Under the pieces are notes generated by a model, which was not told the origin of the DNA, made no database searches, and saw only the letters and a list, made by a program, of their open reading frames with translations. The position numbers were made by a program, and so were the translations under genes. From contig JAKOZM010000543.1 of NCBI GenBank assembly GCA_029779995.1, forward strand, positions 1-10,182: 10,182 nt of DNA. Direction: 5' to 3'. This document shows, piece after piece, positions 1 through 6,775 of this stretch (the first letter of the stretch is position 1; each line of letters starts with the position of its first letter). This stretch comes from Actinomycetes bacterium. GTDB taxonomy: Bacteria; Actinomycetota; Actinomycetes; S36-B12; UBA10799.

Positions 1-699
1 GACGGCAACTTCACCCCGCTGGAGCGCCACGACATGCTGCACGCGATCACCGGCCGCCTCCTGGTTCCCCAGCACCCGGACCTGATCTACAGCCTGCTGC
101 CGGAGAAGTGGCTCACCCCGGGCAACGGTGGCGTCGCGTTCCGCGGCCTGACCTACGACGGCGACATCCTCGACGAGATCCGCGGCATCCGGCCCGGGAC
201 CTTCCGAGCCAAAGACGCGAAAGTCCCCTTCCACTACGACCCGCGCGACCGCACCCGGCTCTGGCATCGCAGCCGTCACGACGACCGCATCTACGAACTC
301 GAATGGCGCGACGCGCACCTGGTCGAGGCGCCACTGACCGACGTCGTCGTGCAGCGGGCCCGCCAACTCCTCAAGGAACGCGGCGGCAACCGTGTGGTCT
401 CCCGCCGCAACGTCACCCGCGAGATCATCGCCGCCATCACCGAGCTGAGCACCGCCCCCACCGACGAGGACTGGCGCAGCAAGCTCATCCGCGCCGGCAT
501 GCGCCACGACCAGGCCCTGATCGACCACGCCGAAGCCGCCGCCGCCCGTCAACTCATCGACACCGCCGCCGACTCCACAGCGATCCACCCGCTGCGGCCG
601 GCTCTGTCCTTGGCCGAGGACATGTCGGCCGCCGCTGACGAACCGGCACCGCTGGACTTCGACTCCGCCTTCCCCGACTACGACAGCGAGGCCATCTGA
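1..699 (+). CDS. tniA: TniA transposase (Mu/integrase-type DDE), C-terminal part
   Basis: This frame is open from the first base and ends in TGA at 697-699, so it is the last 232 codons of a longer gene truncated by the window edge. The TPLERHDML stretch at the start fits the region after the RNase H-fold catalytic core, and residues around 55-115 resemble the small beta-barrel Mu transposase C-terminal domain. The DDE residues themselves must lie upstream and are not seen. The last 120 residues are helical and end in an acidic tail (FDSAFPDYDSEAI), the sort of tail that in TniA/TnsB/MuB-type systems contacts the ATPase. TniA binds the transposon ends and carries out strand transfer. Its stop overlaps the ATG of tniB by one base (TGATG), which supports coupled translation and the family assignment. 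The identification leans strongly on the neighbours tniB and tniQ. Confidence 0.85.
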   Translation, partial: DGNFTPLERHDMLHAITGRLLVPQHPDLIYSLLPEKWLTPGNGGVAFRGLTYDGDILDEIRGIRPGTFRAKDAKVPFHYDPRDRTRLWHRSRHDDRIYELEWRDAHLVEAPLTDVVVQRARQLLKERGGNRVVSRRNVTREIIAAITELSTAPTDEDWRSKLIRAGMRHDQALIDHAEAAAARQLIDTAADSTAIHPLRPALSLAEDMSAAADEPAPLDFDSAFPDYDSEAI

Positions 700-1769
700 T
701 GGACGCCCGCCTGTGGCACCAGCAAGCCACCGCCCCACCACGGCCCATGCCGACCCCGATCCCGGTCGAGACCTTCGACGCCATGTCCGAGGCGGCGCAG
801 GACGAGTACTGGGTCCAGCTGAGCACGGCCATGGCCGGGCTCGTCCTGCCCTCGGTGCTCGCCCAACGCGCCGCGCACCACCTCACCCGGCTCGTTGACC
901 GCAACCGGCTCCGCCCGCCCGGGGCCAAGGCGATCGGGTCGGTCAGCGCTTCCTTCGCTGTCGGCAAGTCCACGTTCGTCAAGGACTGGGCCCAAGCGGC
1001 ATACCGAGACCTGCTCGGCCCCGCGTGCGTCGACCCGCGCCCCACCTGGAACCCCGAACCGGGCGTCACCGCCGACTGGATCCCGCACGTGTACATCACC
1101 TTGCGCGCCGCGTCGAGGATCCGCGATGTCCTTGCCGCGCTGCTGCTCACGATGGGCTACCCCAGTGAAGGCCTCGTGCGGGTGACCACCACCCGGGTCA
1201 TCCACGCGTTCCGGCAGCACGGGGTGCGGCTGCTGCTCATCGACGACAGCCACTTCCTCGACGTGTCCAACAAGGACAGCCGCGACATGCTCGACTTCCT
1301 GAAGTACGTCAACACCGAGCTCGGTGAGCTGGGCGGAACGATGATCCTCGTCGGCGCCGACCTGCACGAGTCACCGCTCTACCTCGACCCGCAGATCAAC
1401 TCCCGCCTGGAACGCCTCACCCTGAGCGCGTACCCGCTGGCGACCGAGGACGACCGCCGTACCTGGCAGCGCTTCCTCAAAGACGCCGAAAGTGTGCTGC
1501 TGCCCTACTTCGACTGCGCACCGCCGGGGATCTTCTCCCTCCAGCACGCCGGGTACATCTGGCGCCGCACCCAGGGTTACGTCGGCGACACCGCCCTGCT
1601 GCTCACCGAAGCCCTGCTGGCTGCGTTCGACGACGGCTCGGACACGATCACCACCGCCCACCTCGACGCCGTCCCGTTGTCCGCCCGCGCGATTGCCGGC
1701 GAGGCGGAGCTTCGCACCGTCGTCCCGCAACAGTCCCGGCGCCGGCGAGTGAAGGTCGCGGTGTCGTGA
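699..1769 (+). CDS. tniB: TniB, AAA+ ATPase regulator of transposition
   Basis: This 356-residue protein is the TnsC/TniB-type ATPase that links target selection by TniQ to the TniA transposase. A P-loop is visible at residues 84-92 (ASFAVGKST, with Ala in place of the usual first Gly), and a Walker B strand at about 176-183 (VRLLLIDDSHFLD, with the acidic pair D182-D183 followed by His185). A likely sensor strand follows (MILVGAD). The N-terminal 70 residues are helical and precede the ATPase core, as in other TniB proteins. The length is close to the family norm. The ATG at 699 overlaps the tniA stop by one base, and the TGA overlaps the GTG of the next gene by four, so expression is presumably set by tniA translation. 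I see no broken motif, so the protein is likely functional. Confidence 0.93.
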   Translation: MDARLWHQQATAPPRPMPTPIPVETFDAMSEAAQDEYWVQLSTAMAGLVLPSVLAQRAAHHLTRLVDRNRLRPPGAKAIGSVSASFAVGKSTFVKDWAQAAYRDLLGPACVDPRPTWNPEPGVTADWIPHVYITLRAASRIRDVLAALLLTMGYPSEGLVRVTTTRVIHAFRQHGVRLLLIDDSHFLDVSNKDSRDMLDFLKYVNTELGELGGTMILVGADLHESPLYLDPQINSRLERLTLSAYPLATEDDRRTWQRFLKDAESVLLPYFDCAPPGIFSLQHAGYIWRRTQGYVGDTALLLTEALLAAFDDGSDTITTAHLDAVPLSARAIAGEAELRTVVPQQSRRRRVKVAVS

Positions 1770-3181
1770 CCGTCCTGCCCGTGCGCCCCGCGCCACGGCT
1801 CTTCGAGCCGCTCAGTTCGTATGCCGTGCGCCTGGCCGACGCCAACGGCATCCACCGCACCCGGGTGCTGCCCCGGTATCGGCACGACATCGACATCCCG
1901 CCGCGTGAACTCGACGCTCTCGCGTTGATGGGTGGGCTCGACGAGGATGCCGCGCGGCGGCTCACCATGAACCGGTACCCGTTGGCGATCCGCGGCCATG
2001 GCATCCAGAGGCGTCACGGGTGGCGTCATCACTTCGACGTCACGTGGCTCTGCCACGCGTGCACACCCACTACCGGTCGCACCGACCTGCTCTGGCAGAC
2101 CGCGCTCATGCCGGTCTGCCTGCGGTGCCGCTGCTACCTCGTGCGAGCCGGAGCCGCGCACACGGTGACTCCCGCCCACCCTCGTGTGCTCGAGCTCGCC
2201 GAGATCCTGCGCGACCTCGCCGAAGCCTCGATCGACCAACCGCGAGCCCGCGGCATCCTCTACCGACTCCGCCGTCGCTGCCAGCACGCAGCCAACAACC
2301 TCGACCCCGCCCACATCGAGGCGAGCCAGGACCTGCCGCCCGTCGACATCACCGCCGCCCGCAAGTGGGGCGCCTACCCCTCACCTCACCCCGGCACCGT
2401 CGCTGCCCTGCTCGTGATGTGCGGGCGGCGCCTGGTGCGTGACAGACCGCAACGAGCCGCCCACGCCAGGGCGCACCAGGCCGCGCAGTTCACCCCCGAT
2501 GACCGGACCCGCCTCGACTGGTTCCTCACCCGCCTGCGCCACCACGTCACCAAAGACGGACTGCACCCCAGCCACATCCCCGCCCTGCTGCCCCTGCCGC
2601 TCAGTGACGACGCTCCGGCCAGACGACCCGGGCAGTGGCTCTCGCTCGCCCGCGCCGCCACCGCCCTGCACATGCTCATCACCCAGGCCCACGACGGCGA
2701 CCCGAGCCCGCAGGAGTCGACTGCCGCCCTCGGCGTGACCGGCATACCCACCAGCGCCCTCATCGACGGCATCCACACCGGCACAGGCCTGCGAGAGCAG
2801 GACGCCGAGCTGCTCGGCCGATCCCTCGACGCGCTGCTCGCAGCCGGGCTCATCGACTACCAGCGACGACGCGACACCCTGCGCGCCGTCACCCGACTGC
2901 CCTCGAGCACCACCAAGCAACTCCCACCGGGCGGCGACCGTGCCGGGCTCGACGTCCTCGCCCTGGGCTGGATCTGGACCCGATTCACCCACGGGCCGAT
3001 GCGCTCCAGCCCGTGGCCGCACATCCCCGACCGCGACATCCACGCCTTCGACACCCGCATCGACCCCGAAACCCGGCTCGTCCTGCACGACACCGGGCAG
3101 CGGCTGCTCGCCGACGCCGACCTCATGACCATCGCCGCCAGCCGTTGCGCGGTCGACAGGGTCACCCGGAGGTACGGATGA
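1766..3181 (+). CDS. tniQ: TniQ family target-selection protein, first copy
   Basis: The N-terminus (RLFEPLSSYAVRLADANG, about residues 11-28) is the TniQ signature in which a short motif with E-x-L-x-S-Y precedes a helix. It is followed by a zinc-finger block with C96, C99, C118 and C121. TniQ (relative of TnsD) binds a target site or a targeting complex and recruits TniB. The zinc site is reduced compared with the usual C-x2-C ... C-x2-H ... C-x2-C pattern: only one C-x2-C pair plus a second C-x2-C (CLRC) is present. The remaining roughly 340 residues are helical with no motif I can name. The start is the GTG at 1766, inside the tniB stop (GTGA), and the end overlaps the next gene's ATG by four bases (ATGA). 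At 471 residues it is a mid-sized TniQ. A second, longer TniQ follows at 3692-5368. Confidence 0.88.
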   Translation: MTVLPVRPAPRLFEPLSSYAVRLADANGIHRTRVLPRYRHDIDIPPRELDALALMGGLDEDAARRLTMNRYPLAIRGHGIQRRHGWRHHFDVTWLCHACTPTTGRTDLLWQTALMPVCLRCRCYLVRAGAAHTVTPAHPRVLELAEILRDLAEASIDQPRARGILYRLRRRCQHAANNLDPAHIEASQDLPPVDITAARKWGAYPSPHPGTVAALLVMCGRRLVRDRPQRAAHARAHQAAQFTPDDRTRLDWFLTRLRHHVTKDGLHPSHIPALLPLPLSDDAPARRPGQWLSLARAATALHMLITQAHDGDPSPQESTAALGVTGIPTSALIDGIHTGTGLREQDAELLGRSLDALLAAGLIDYQRRRDTLRAVTRLPSSTTKQLPPGGDRAGLDVLALGWIWTRFTHGPMRSSPWPHIPDRDIHAFDTRIDPETRLVLHDTGQRLLADADLMTIAASRCAVDRVTRRYG

Positions 3182-3384
3182 ACCACGTCGAGCCGGACCA
3201 CGAAGAGCTGCGAGCCCGCGCCGCCCGAATCCTGAAGGCGATGGACGACACCCCCATCCCCGCCATGGACGCCACCTTCTACGCCCACTACGCGGAAGAG
3301 CTTCGGATGCTGGTCGAGGAGTTCACGGTCGCCGCGGCAGACAATCCGGCCACTAACCAGCACGCGGATCGACGCCACCGGTGA
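3178..3384 (+). CDS. small hypothetical protein in the transposition operon
   Basis: This is a 68-residue reading frame starting at the ATG that overlaps the tniQ stop (ATGA) and ending in a TGA that overlaps the GTG of the next gene (GTGA). The frame stays open upstream inside tniQ, but that part is an arginine/proline-rich shadow of tniQ and is not expected to be translated. The protein is acidic and predicted helical (EELRARAARILKAMDDTP, then HYAEELRMLVEEF), with a polar, histidine- and arginine-rich tail and no cysteines, signal peptide or membrane segment. I do not recognise a family. The coupling at both ends is the main evidence that it is real, and it suggests the product is made in step with TniQ and the Wbl-like protein. 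It might be an adaptor or a small regulator of one of them, but this is inference only. Confidence 0.75.
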   Translation: MNHVEPDHEELRARAARILKAMDDTPIPAMDATFYAHYAEELRMLVEEFTVAAADNPATNQHADRRHR

Positions 3385-3695
3385 GAGGCATCAGCCGCGA
3401 AGCCCTCGCCCGCGACGCCGCGTGGACGCTGGCGGACGGGAACTGCAAAGGCATGGCATCTCGGTGGGGCGCCTGGGAGCGGATCTACCTGGCAGCCGAC
3501 GCCGTCGACGACCGCGCCCGGGCCCTGCTCGCACCCGGGCAGGTCTGCTGCCTGTGCCCGATCGTCGCCGAGTGCGCCGACCTCGCGCAGCTGTCCGGGT
3601 ACACCGGCATCGCCGGCGGCATCGGCTACCGCAACGGCCGACCCGACACCTACCGGCTCCGTGACCCGCACCAGACCCAGGCAAACACGGCGTGA
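3381..3695 (+). CDS. WhiB-like (Wbl) iron-sulfur protein
   Basis: This 104-residue protein carries the WhiB signature: four cysteines at C22, C56, C59 and C65 (C-x33-C-x2-C-x5-C), followed about ten residues later by a glycine turn (GIAGGIGYRNGR, residues 76-87) in the place of the family's G-[VI]-W-G-G turn and basic region. Wbl proteins bind a [4Fe-4S] cluster sensitive to oxygen or nitric oxide, contact the principal sigma factor, and act as transcription regulators in actinobacteria, their phages and plasmids. Here the Trp of the turn, which in characterised Wbl proteins contributes to sigma contact, is Ala78, so the partner may differ. It starts at the GTG overlapping the preceding stop and ends overlapping the GTG of the second tniQ. 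The position between two TniQ genes suggests a role in controlling or targeting transposition, which is inferred. Confidence 0.82.
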   Translation: MRGISREALARDAAWTLADGNCKGMASRWGAWERIYLAADAVDDRARALLAPGQVCCLCPIVAECADLAQLSGYTGIAGGIGYRNGRPDTYRLRDPHQTQANTA

Positions 3696-5368
3696 GCGCG
3701 GCACCCGCCCTGCCGGTCACGGTCGCACCCCGCGACGGGGAATCGATCGAGTCCTGGCTCGAGCACCTCGCCGACGCCAACGGCCTGACCACGGCCGCAC
3801 TCCTGGCCGCGCTTCGCCGGCGAGGAGTCAGCACCCGGTACCTGACCCTCGCGCCAGGACCGGACACGATCCGCGCCCTGGCCGACCTTGCCCGCGTGAG
3901 CGAGCACGACGTTCACGCCACGACGCTGGCCGCGTACGACGGAACCGCCCTCGACCTCGCCGGCCTCGACCCCGACGACCGGCACTCCTACCGGCAGGTC
4001 GCCGCCCGCGGCTGGACTCCCGCCCACGGCACCCAAGCCTGCCCGGCCTGCCTCGCCGAGACCGGGACCTGGCGCAGCGCCTGGAGACTCCTGATCGTCA
4101 CCACCTGCACCCGCCACGCCTCCCTGCTCGTGACGCAGTGCCCGGCATGTCAGCGCCCACTGCGCGACCAACGCCACTCCCACCTTCGCGCCGTCGGTGC
4201 CGCGAACCTGTGCGGCAACCCGCTGGGCGCCGGCCCCACCCGGCAGTGCCAGCACGACCTGACCACCATCACCAGCCACCCCGCCGACACCGCAGTGATG
4301 GCCACCCAAGAGCGCGTCGACGCAGCCCTCGCCGGAGCACACATCACCACCCTGGGCGTGCAGAGCCAGCCAGCCACCTACCTCAAGGACCTGCGCCACC
4401 TCACCACACTGCTGCTGCACCTTGGCCGCCAAGCCGGCGCAGACAAACTCGCCCCCTGGGTACCCCTCCTCACGGCATCCACCAGTGACCGCGGCGACCA
4501 ACGCAGCCCACGGTGGGGACTACGCCCACCCACCACTGCCGGGCTACGCGCGCAGACCCTGACCACCGCGGACGCGATGCTCGCGGCATCCGACCTCGAC
4601 GCCGCGGTCGAGGCGTTCCAGCCCTGGGTTGAGCTCACCCCCAACACCCCGGACGGTGTGCTCGGTTGGCTCGCCGACCGAACCGTGATGACCCCCACCC
4701 TGACGCGCCTGGTCATGGCCGCGCGAGCACCACAGCGGCGCCTGTCCCACCACCTCGACAACCAGGAAGGCGACCGTATGAACATCGACACCCGCGGCAT
4801 CCCACAAGTGATCCCCGCCAAGCTCTACGACCAGCACCTGGCAGATGCTTCAAGCGCCAGCGAGGCCACCGTCCGCCTGTTCGCCTCCCTCTGCCTGGCG
4901 CGACAGTCCCCGGACGTGACCTCCTGGGCGAAGGCGGCGGACATTCTGGGCATGCCAAGCAACATGGGCATCAACTGCGCCCGCGCCTGCTCAGCGACCA
5001 TGCTCGTCGACAACACCGTGTGGACCCGGCGGCTCGACGCCGTCTGGGAAGGGCTCACCGACCCGTACTCATCAACCGGCCGCTGGAACTACCGCGCCTA
5101 CGAAGCCAAGGCGCACCGACGATGGAGTTCCTACCGCTGGTTCGAGGAATGGGCCAAAGAGGTACGACCAAACACCCGGCGCGAGTCCCGCGGCTACGCG
5201 CTCACCTGGCAGTGGATCCACCGAGTCCACGGCCACATCGACACCTCACCAGCCTGGGCAGGGAAGCGGCCCACCGCCACACAGCGCGCCCACTACCGAA
5301 GCTTCGATACATCTCTCGATGAGCGGCAGCAGGAAAGACTCGGATCCTCAGTTCAAAGGTGCACGTGA
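3692..5368 (+). CDS. tniQ: TniQ family protein, second and longer copy
   Basis: This 558-residue protein is a fuller TniQ than the first. The N-terminus shows GESIESWLEHLADANGL at about residues 16-32. The zinc-binding block is complete: C117-x2-C120, C139-x2-H142, C150-x2-C153, with a further cysteine pair at C174 and C186. A helix-turn-helix-like stretch (SWAKAADILGMPSN) starts at residue 411 in a C-terminal domain of about 195 residues that also has a W/R-rich segment (RRWSSYRWFEEWAKEV). Such C-terminal DNA-binding parts in long TniQ/TnsD proteins recognise attachment sites, so this copy may read a specific target DNA. The GTG at 3692 overlaps the wbl stop. It is not a close duplicate of the first TniQ: length, zinc site and C-terminus all differ. 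The gene ends without an overlap, which marks the end of the core operon. An internal start at 4778 is described separately. Confidence 0.88.
   Translation: MSAAPALPVTVAPRDGESIESWLEHLADANGLTTAALLAALRRRGVSTRYLTLAPGPDTIRALADLARVSEHDVHATTLAAYDGTALDLAGLDPDDRHSYRQVAARGWTPAHGTQACPACLAETGTWRSAWRLLIVTTCTRHASLLVTQCPACQRPLRDQRHSHLRAVGAANLCGNPLGAGPTRQCQHDLTTITSHPADTAVMATQERVDAALAGAHITTLGVQSQPATYLKDLRHLTTLLLHLGRQAGADKLAPWVPLLTASTSDRGDQRSPRWGLRPPTTAGLRAQTLTTADAMLAASDLDAAVEAFQPWVELTPNTPDGVLGWLADRTVMTPTLTRLVMAARAPQRRLSHHLDNQEGDRMNIDTRGIPQVIPAKLYDQHLADASSASEATVRLFASLCLARQSPDVTSWAKAADILGMPSNMGINCARACSATMLVDNTVWTRRLDAVWEGLTDPYSSTGRWNYRAYEAKAHRRWSSYRWFEEWAKEVRPNTRRESRGYALTWQWIHRVHGHIDTSPAWAGKRPTATQRAHYRSFDTSLDERQQERLGSSVQRCT
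4764..4780 (+). promoter_or_regulatory. internal ribosome binding site and in-frame ATG inside the second tniQ
   Basis: AGGAAGG at 4764-4770 is followed after seven bases by ATG at 4778-4780, which is codon 363 of the second tniQ. The core genes upstream start by stop/start overlap and lack such a site, so this purine-rich stretch in a G/C-rich, C-rich gene stands out. If used, it would yield a separate 195-residue protein containing the helix-turn-helix-like C-terminal domain. It falls in a polar linker (HHLDNQEGDR). Chance occurrence cannot be excluded. Confidence 0.4.
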
Positions 5369-5392
5369 CGCGGCCCTGTCCGTGCTGGCCTA

Positions 5393-5405
5393 TACGGTCC
5401 GTCTA
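5393..5405 (+). promoter_or_regulatory. candidate -10 element of a leaderless transcript
   Basis: TACGGT at 5393-5398 fits the actinobacterial -10 form TANNNT, and the A of the ATG at 5405 lies after a 6-nt gap, exactly where transcription would begin. This is the geometry of a leaderless mRNA, which is common in actinobacteria, and there is no ribosome binding site before that ATG. I see no convincing -35 box at the right distance, so the call is tentative. It would give the cargo genes expression independent of the transposition operon. Confidence 0.4.
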
Positions 5406-5575
5406 TGGCGCACTTCATCACTGGAACTCACCACTGCCCCGACTGCGGCCAAGCCCACAGCGGCTCCCGACCCTTTGAGGAGCGCCGTGCCGACGGCTCG
5501 AAGATCGACTGGTGTGCCTTCGTCTGTGCCAACGGGCACGAGTGGGCCCGGCCTGGATGGCAAGCAGTCAAGTAA
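5405..5575 (+). CDS. small zinc-ribbon protein
   Basis: The ATG at 5405 opens a 56-codon frame ending in TAA at 5573-5575. The product has a clear zinc-ribbon pattern: C11-x2-C14 (CPDCG), then C37-x3-C41 followed by NGHEW with His45, and is otherwise polar with no signal peptide or membrane segment. Paired cysteine knuckles in so short a frame are unlikely by chance. Small zinc ribbons of this kind bind nucleic acid or act as protein adaptors; I cannot assign one of these roles. It lies 36 nt after the second tniQ stop and 28 nt before the next gene, so it could be the first gene of the cargo operon. A longer frame running through this stretch from 5319 is in a different phase and cannot be coding at the same place. 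Confidence 0.6.
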   Translation: MAHFITGTHHCPDCGQAHSGSRPFEERRADGSKIDWCAFVCANGHEWARPGWQAVK

Positions 5576-5603
5576 TCACGACTCCGATTCGGCGTCGAGG
5601 CAG

Positions 5604-6716
5604 ATGAGGAGCGCCACCTTGTATCCGTTACCGAATGGTCCCGACCTCACTCCGGAGGAGTGCCGGGCCCTCGACGACACGTACTTGAGCAGCGACCCCA
5701 CCAGCTACTTTCGCTCCAAGGTGGACTCCCTCCTCGACTGGATCGATCAACCCGAACTCTCCGCCTCCCGGTCTGACTACCGGCGGCGGTTCGCGGAGAT
5801 TCTTGGTCCGGCGGCAGAACCGCGATACCCAACCTCGCAAGAGCAGCGAAAGCGCCAAGTGGCGATCGACGCGATCCAACTTCGCCATCACACCGCCGAG
5901 GCGCTGCTGCGACTCATTCATGCCAGACTTGCCTGCCGCGCGAGGACCGATACAAGCAGCCTCTGGATGGCGCTGATCCGCACACCGACCACTCTCCACG
6001 CCCTGGTCGAGGACCTGATGGATTCGTTCAAGGCGCTGGACCTGCTCCCGGTGCTGGCGGGGCTGATGATTCCGCTTCCGCATGGCTCCAAGTTGGACCG
6101 CGACTCCATCGAGGCCGTTCTGAACGCCTATCGCTGGATCAAGCGTGCGATCGACCTCGTCTCATCAGGCCAACTCGACCTCAATGCCGCCAACAACAAG
6201 ATCAAACACGGAGTCACCGCGCGCCCCGAGGACAAGATGCGAGTCACCTTGATGACGCAACCGCCCAATCCTGACGGGAGCGTTCGTCTCTCCGCGTTAA
6301 CGGGTGACACCTCGTTCGAGCTCATCGACACGATCGCGCTGGAGTACATCTCAAGACCACCGAAGGCGCCCGGCAGCGAGCCCTTTGGGTACGAGCGAAC
6401 TCTCCTCAGGGCTGATGCGCCGGCCGTCCTCGCTGAGGCTTGGATCCTCGCACTTATCCACGGCGCGATCTTTCACACTGCTGCCTACCGCCACCACGGC
6501 GACGAGACGCCATCTCGCGTGGCTCCCCATCCAGGACTTCCGCTAGGGCCGCGACCTGAGCAAGTCCGCGGACATCATGTGGTTGGCCTACGTTTCCCAG
6601 TGACGACGTCTGCAAGCGGACAAGTCCATCGGCCTGCGGGCATGCTGCTCACGGACGGCACATTCCAAAGCCTTGCCATGGGCCAGCGAACGCGAGCCGT
6701 CATCGTCGACGGGTGA
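5604..6716 (+). CDS. hypothetical cargo protein with HEPN-like N-x-x-K-H-G motif
   Basis: I do not recognise this 370-residue protein by family. I chose the ATG at 5604 (with a weak GAGG at 5597-5600) because the frame upstream to 5319 overlaps both the end of tniQ and the zinc-ribbon gene and is low-complexity. The sequence is soluble and mostly helical. A helix with RHHTAEALLRLIHARLA lies near residues 95-111, and NNKIKHG is found at residues 197-203 (N198, K201, H202). That N-x-x-K-H-G form occurs in several HEPN-like helical domains, and the next gene is a true HEPN protein. The C-terminal third is richer in beta-type segments and contains HTAAYRHHG. Base use is plainly less G/C-biased than in the tni genes, as expected for acquired cargo. 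The 59-nt gap to apeA suggests co-transcription. A part in anti-phage defence is likely from context only. Confidence 0.75.
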   Translation: MRSATLYPLPNGPDLTPEECRALDDTYLSSDPTSYFRSKVDSLLDWIDQPELSASRSDYRRRFAEILGPAAEPRYPTSQEQRKRQVAIDAIQLRHHTAEALLRLIHARLACRARTDTSSLWMALIRTPTTLHALVEDLMDSFKALDLLPVLAGLMIPLPHGSKLDRDSIEAVLNAYRWIKRAIDLVSSGQLDLNAANNKIKHGVTARPEDKMRVTLMTQPPNPDGSVRLSALTGDTSFELIDTIALEYISRPPKAPGSEPFGYERTLLRADAPAVLAEAWILALIHGAIFHTAAYRHHGDETPSRVAPHPGLPLGPRPEQVRGHHVVGLRFPVTTSASGQVHRPAGMLLTDGTFQSLAMGQRTRAVIVDG

Positions 6717-6761
6717 GAGCTCCGGCCCATGCGTCTACCAATGTCTGCGGTATCGCCCGCT

Positions 6762-6768
6762 GAGGAGG
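6762..6768 (+). promoter_or_regulatory. strong ribosome binding site of apeA
   Basis: GAGGAGG at 6762-6768 sits 7 nt before the ATG at 6776. It is a near-perfect match to the anti-Shine-Dalgarno sequence and fixes the start of the ApeA-like gene. No such site precedes the core transposition genes. Confidence 0.8.
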
Positions 6769-6775
6769 ATCTCTG

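Noticed and set aside
678..1367. Long minus-strand frames opposite tniB, tniQ and the second tniQ
   Set aside because: Typical antisense frames of high-GC genes: Gly/Val/Arg-rich, with no motifs, opposite genes with clear motifs.
2635..3177. A long open frame inside tniQ that runs into the 68-residue gene
   Set aside because: Its first 181 codons are an Arg/Pro/His-rich shadow of tniQ; only the part from the ATG at 3178 looks like protein.
5319..5603. An upstream extension of the 370-residue cargo gene giving a 465-residue product
   Set aside because: It overlaps the tniQ end, is low-complexity Ser/Thr/Pro/Ala-rich, and runs out of phase through the zinc-ribbon frame, which has better protein features.
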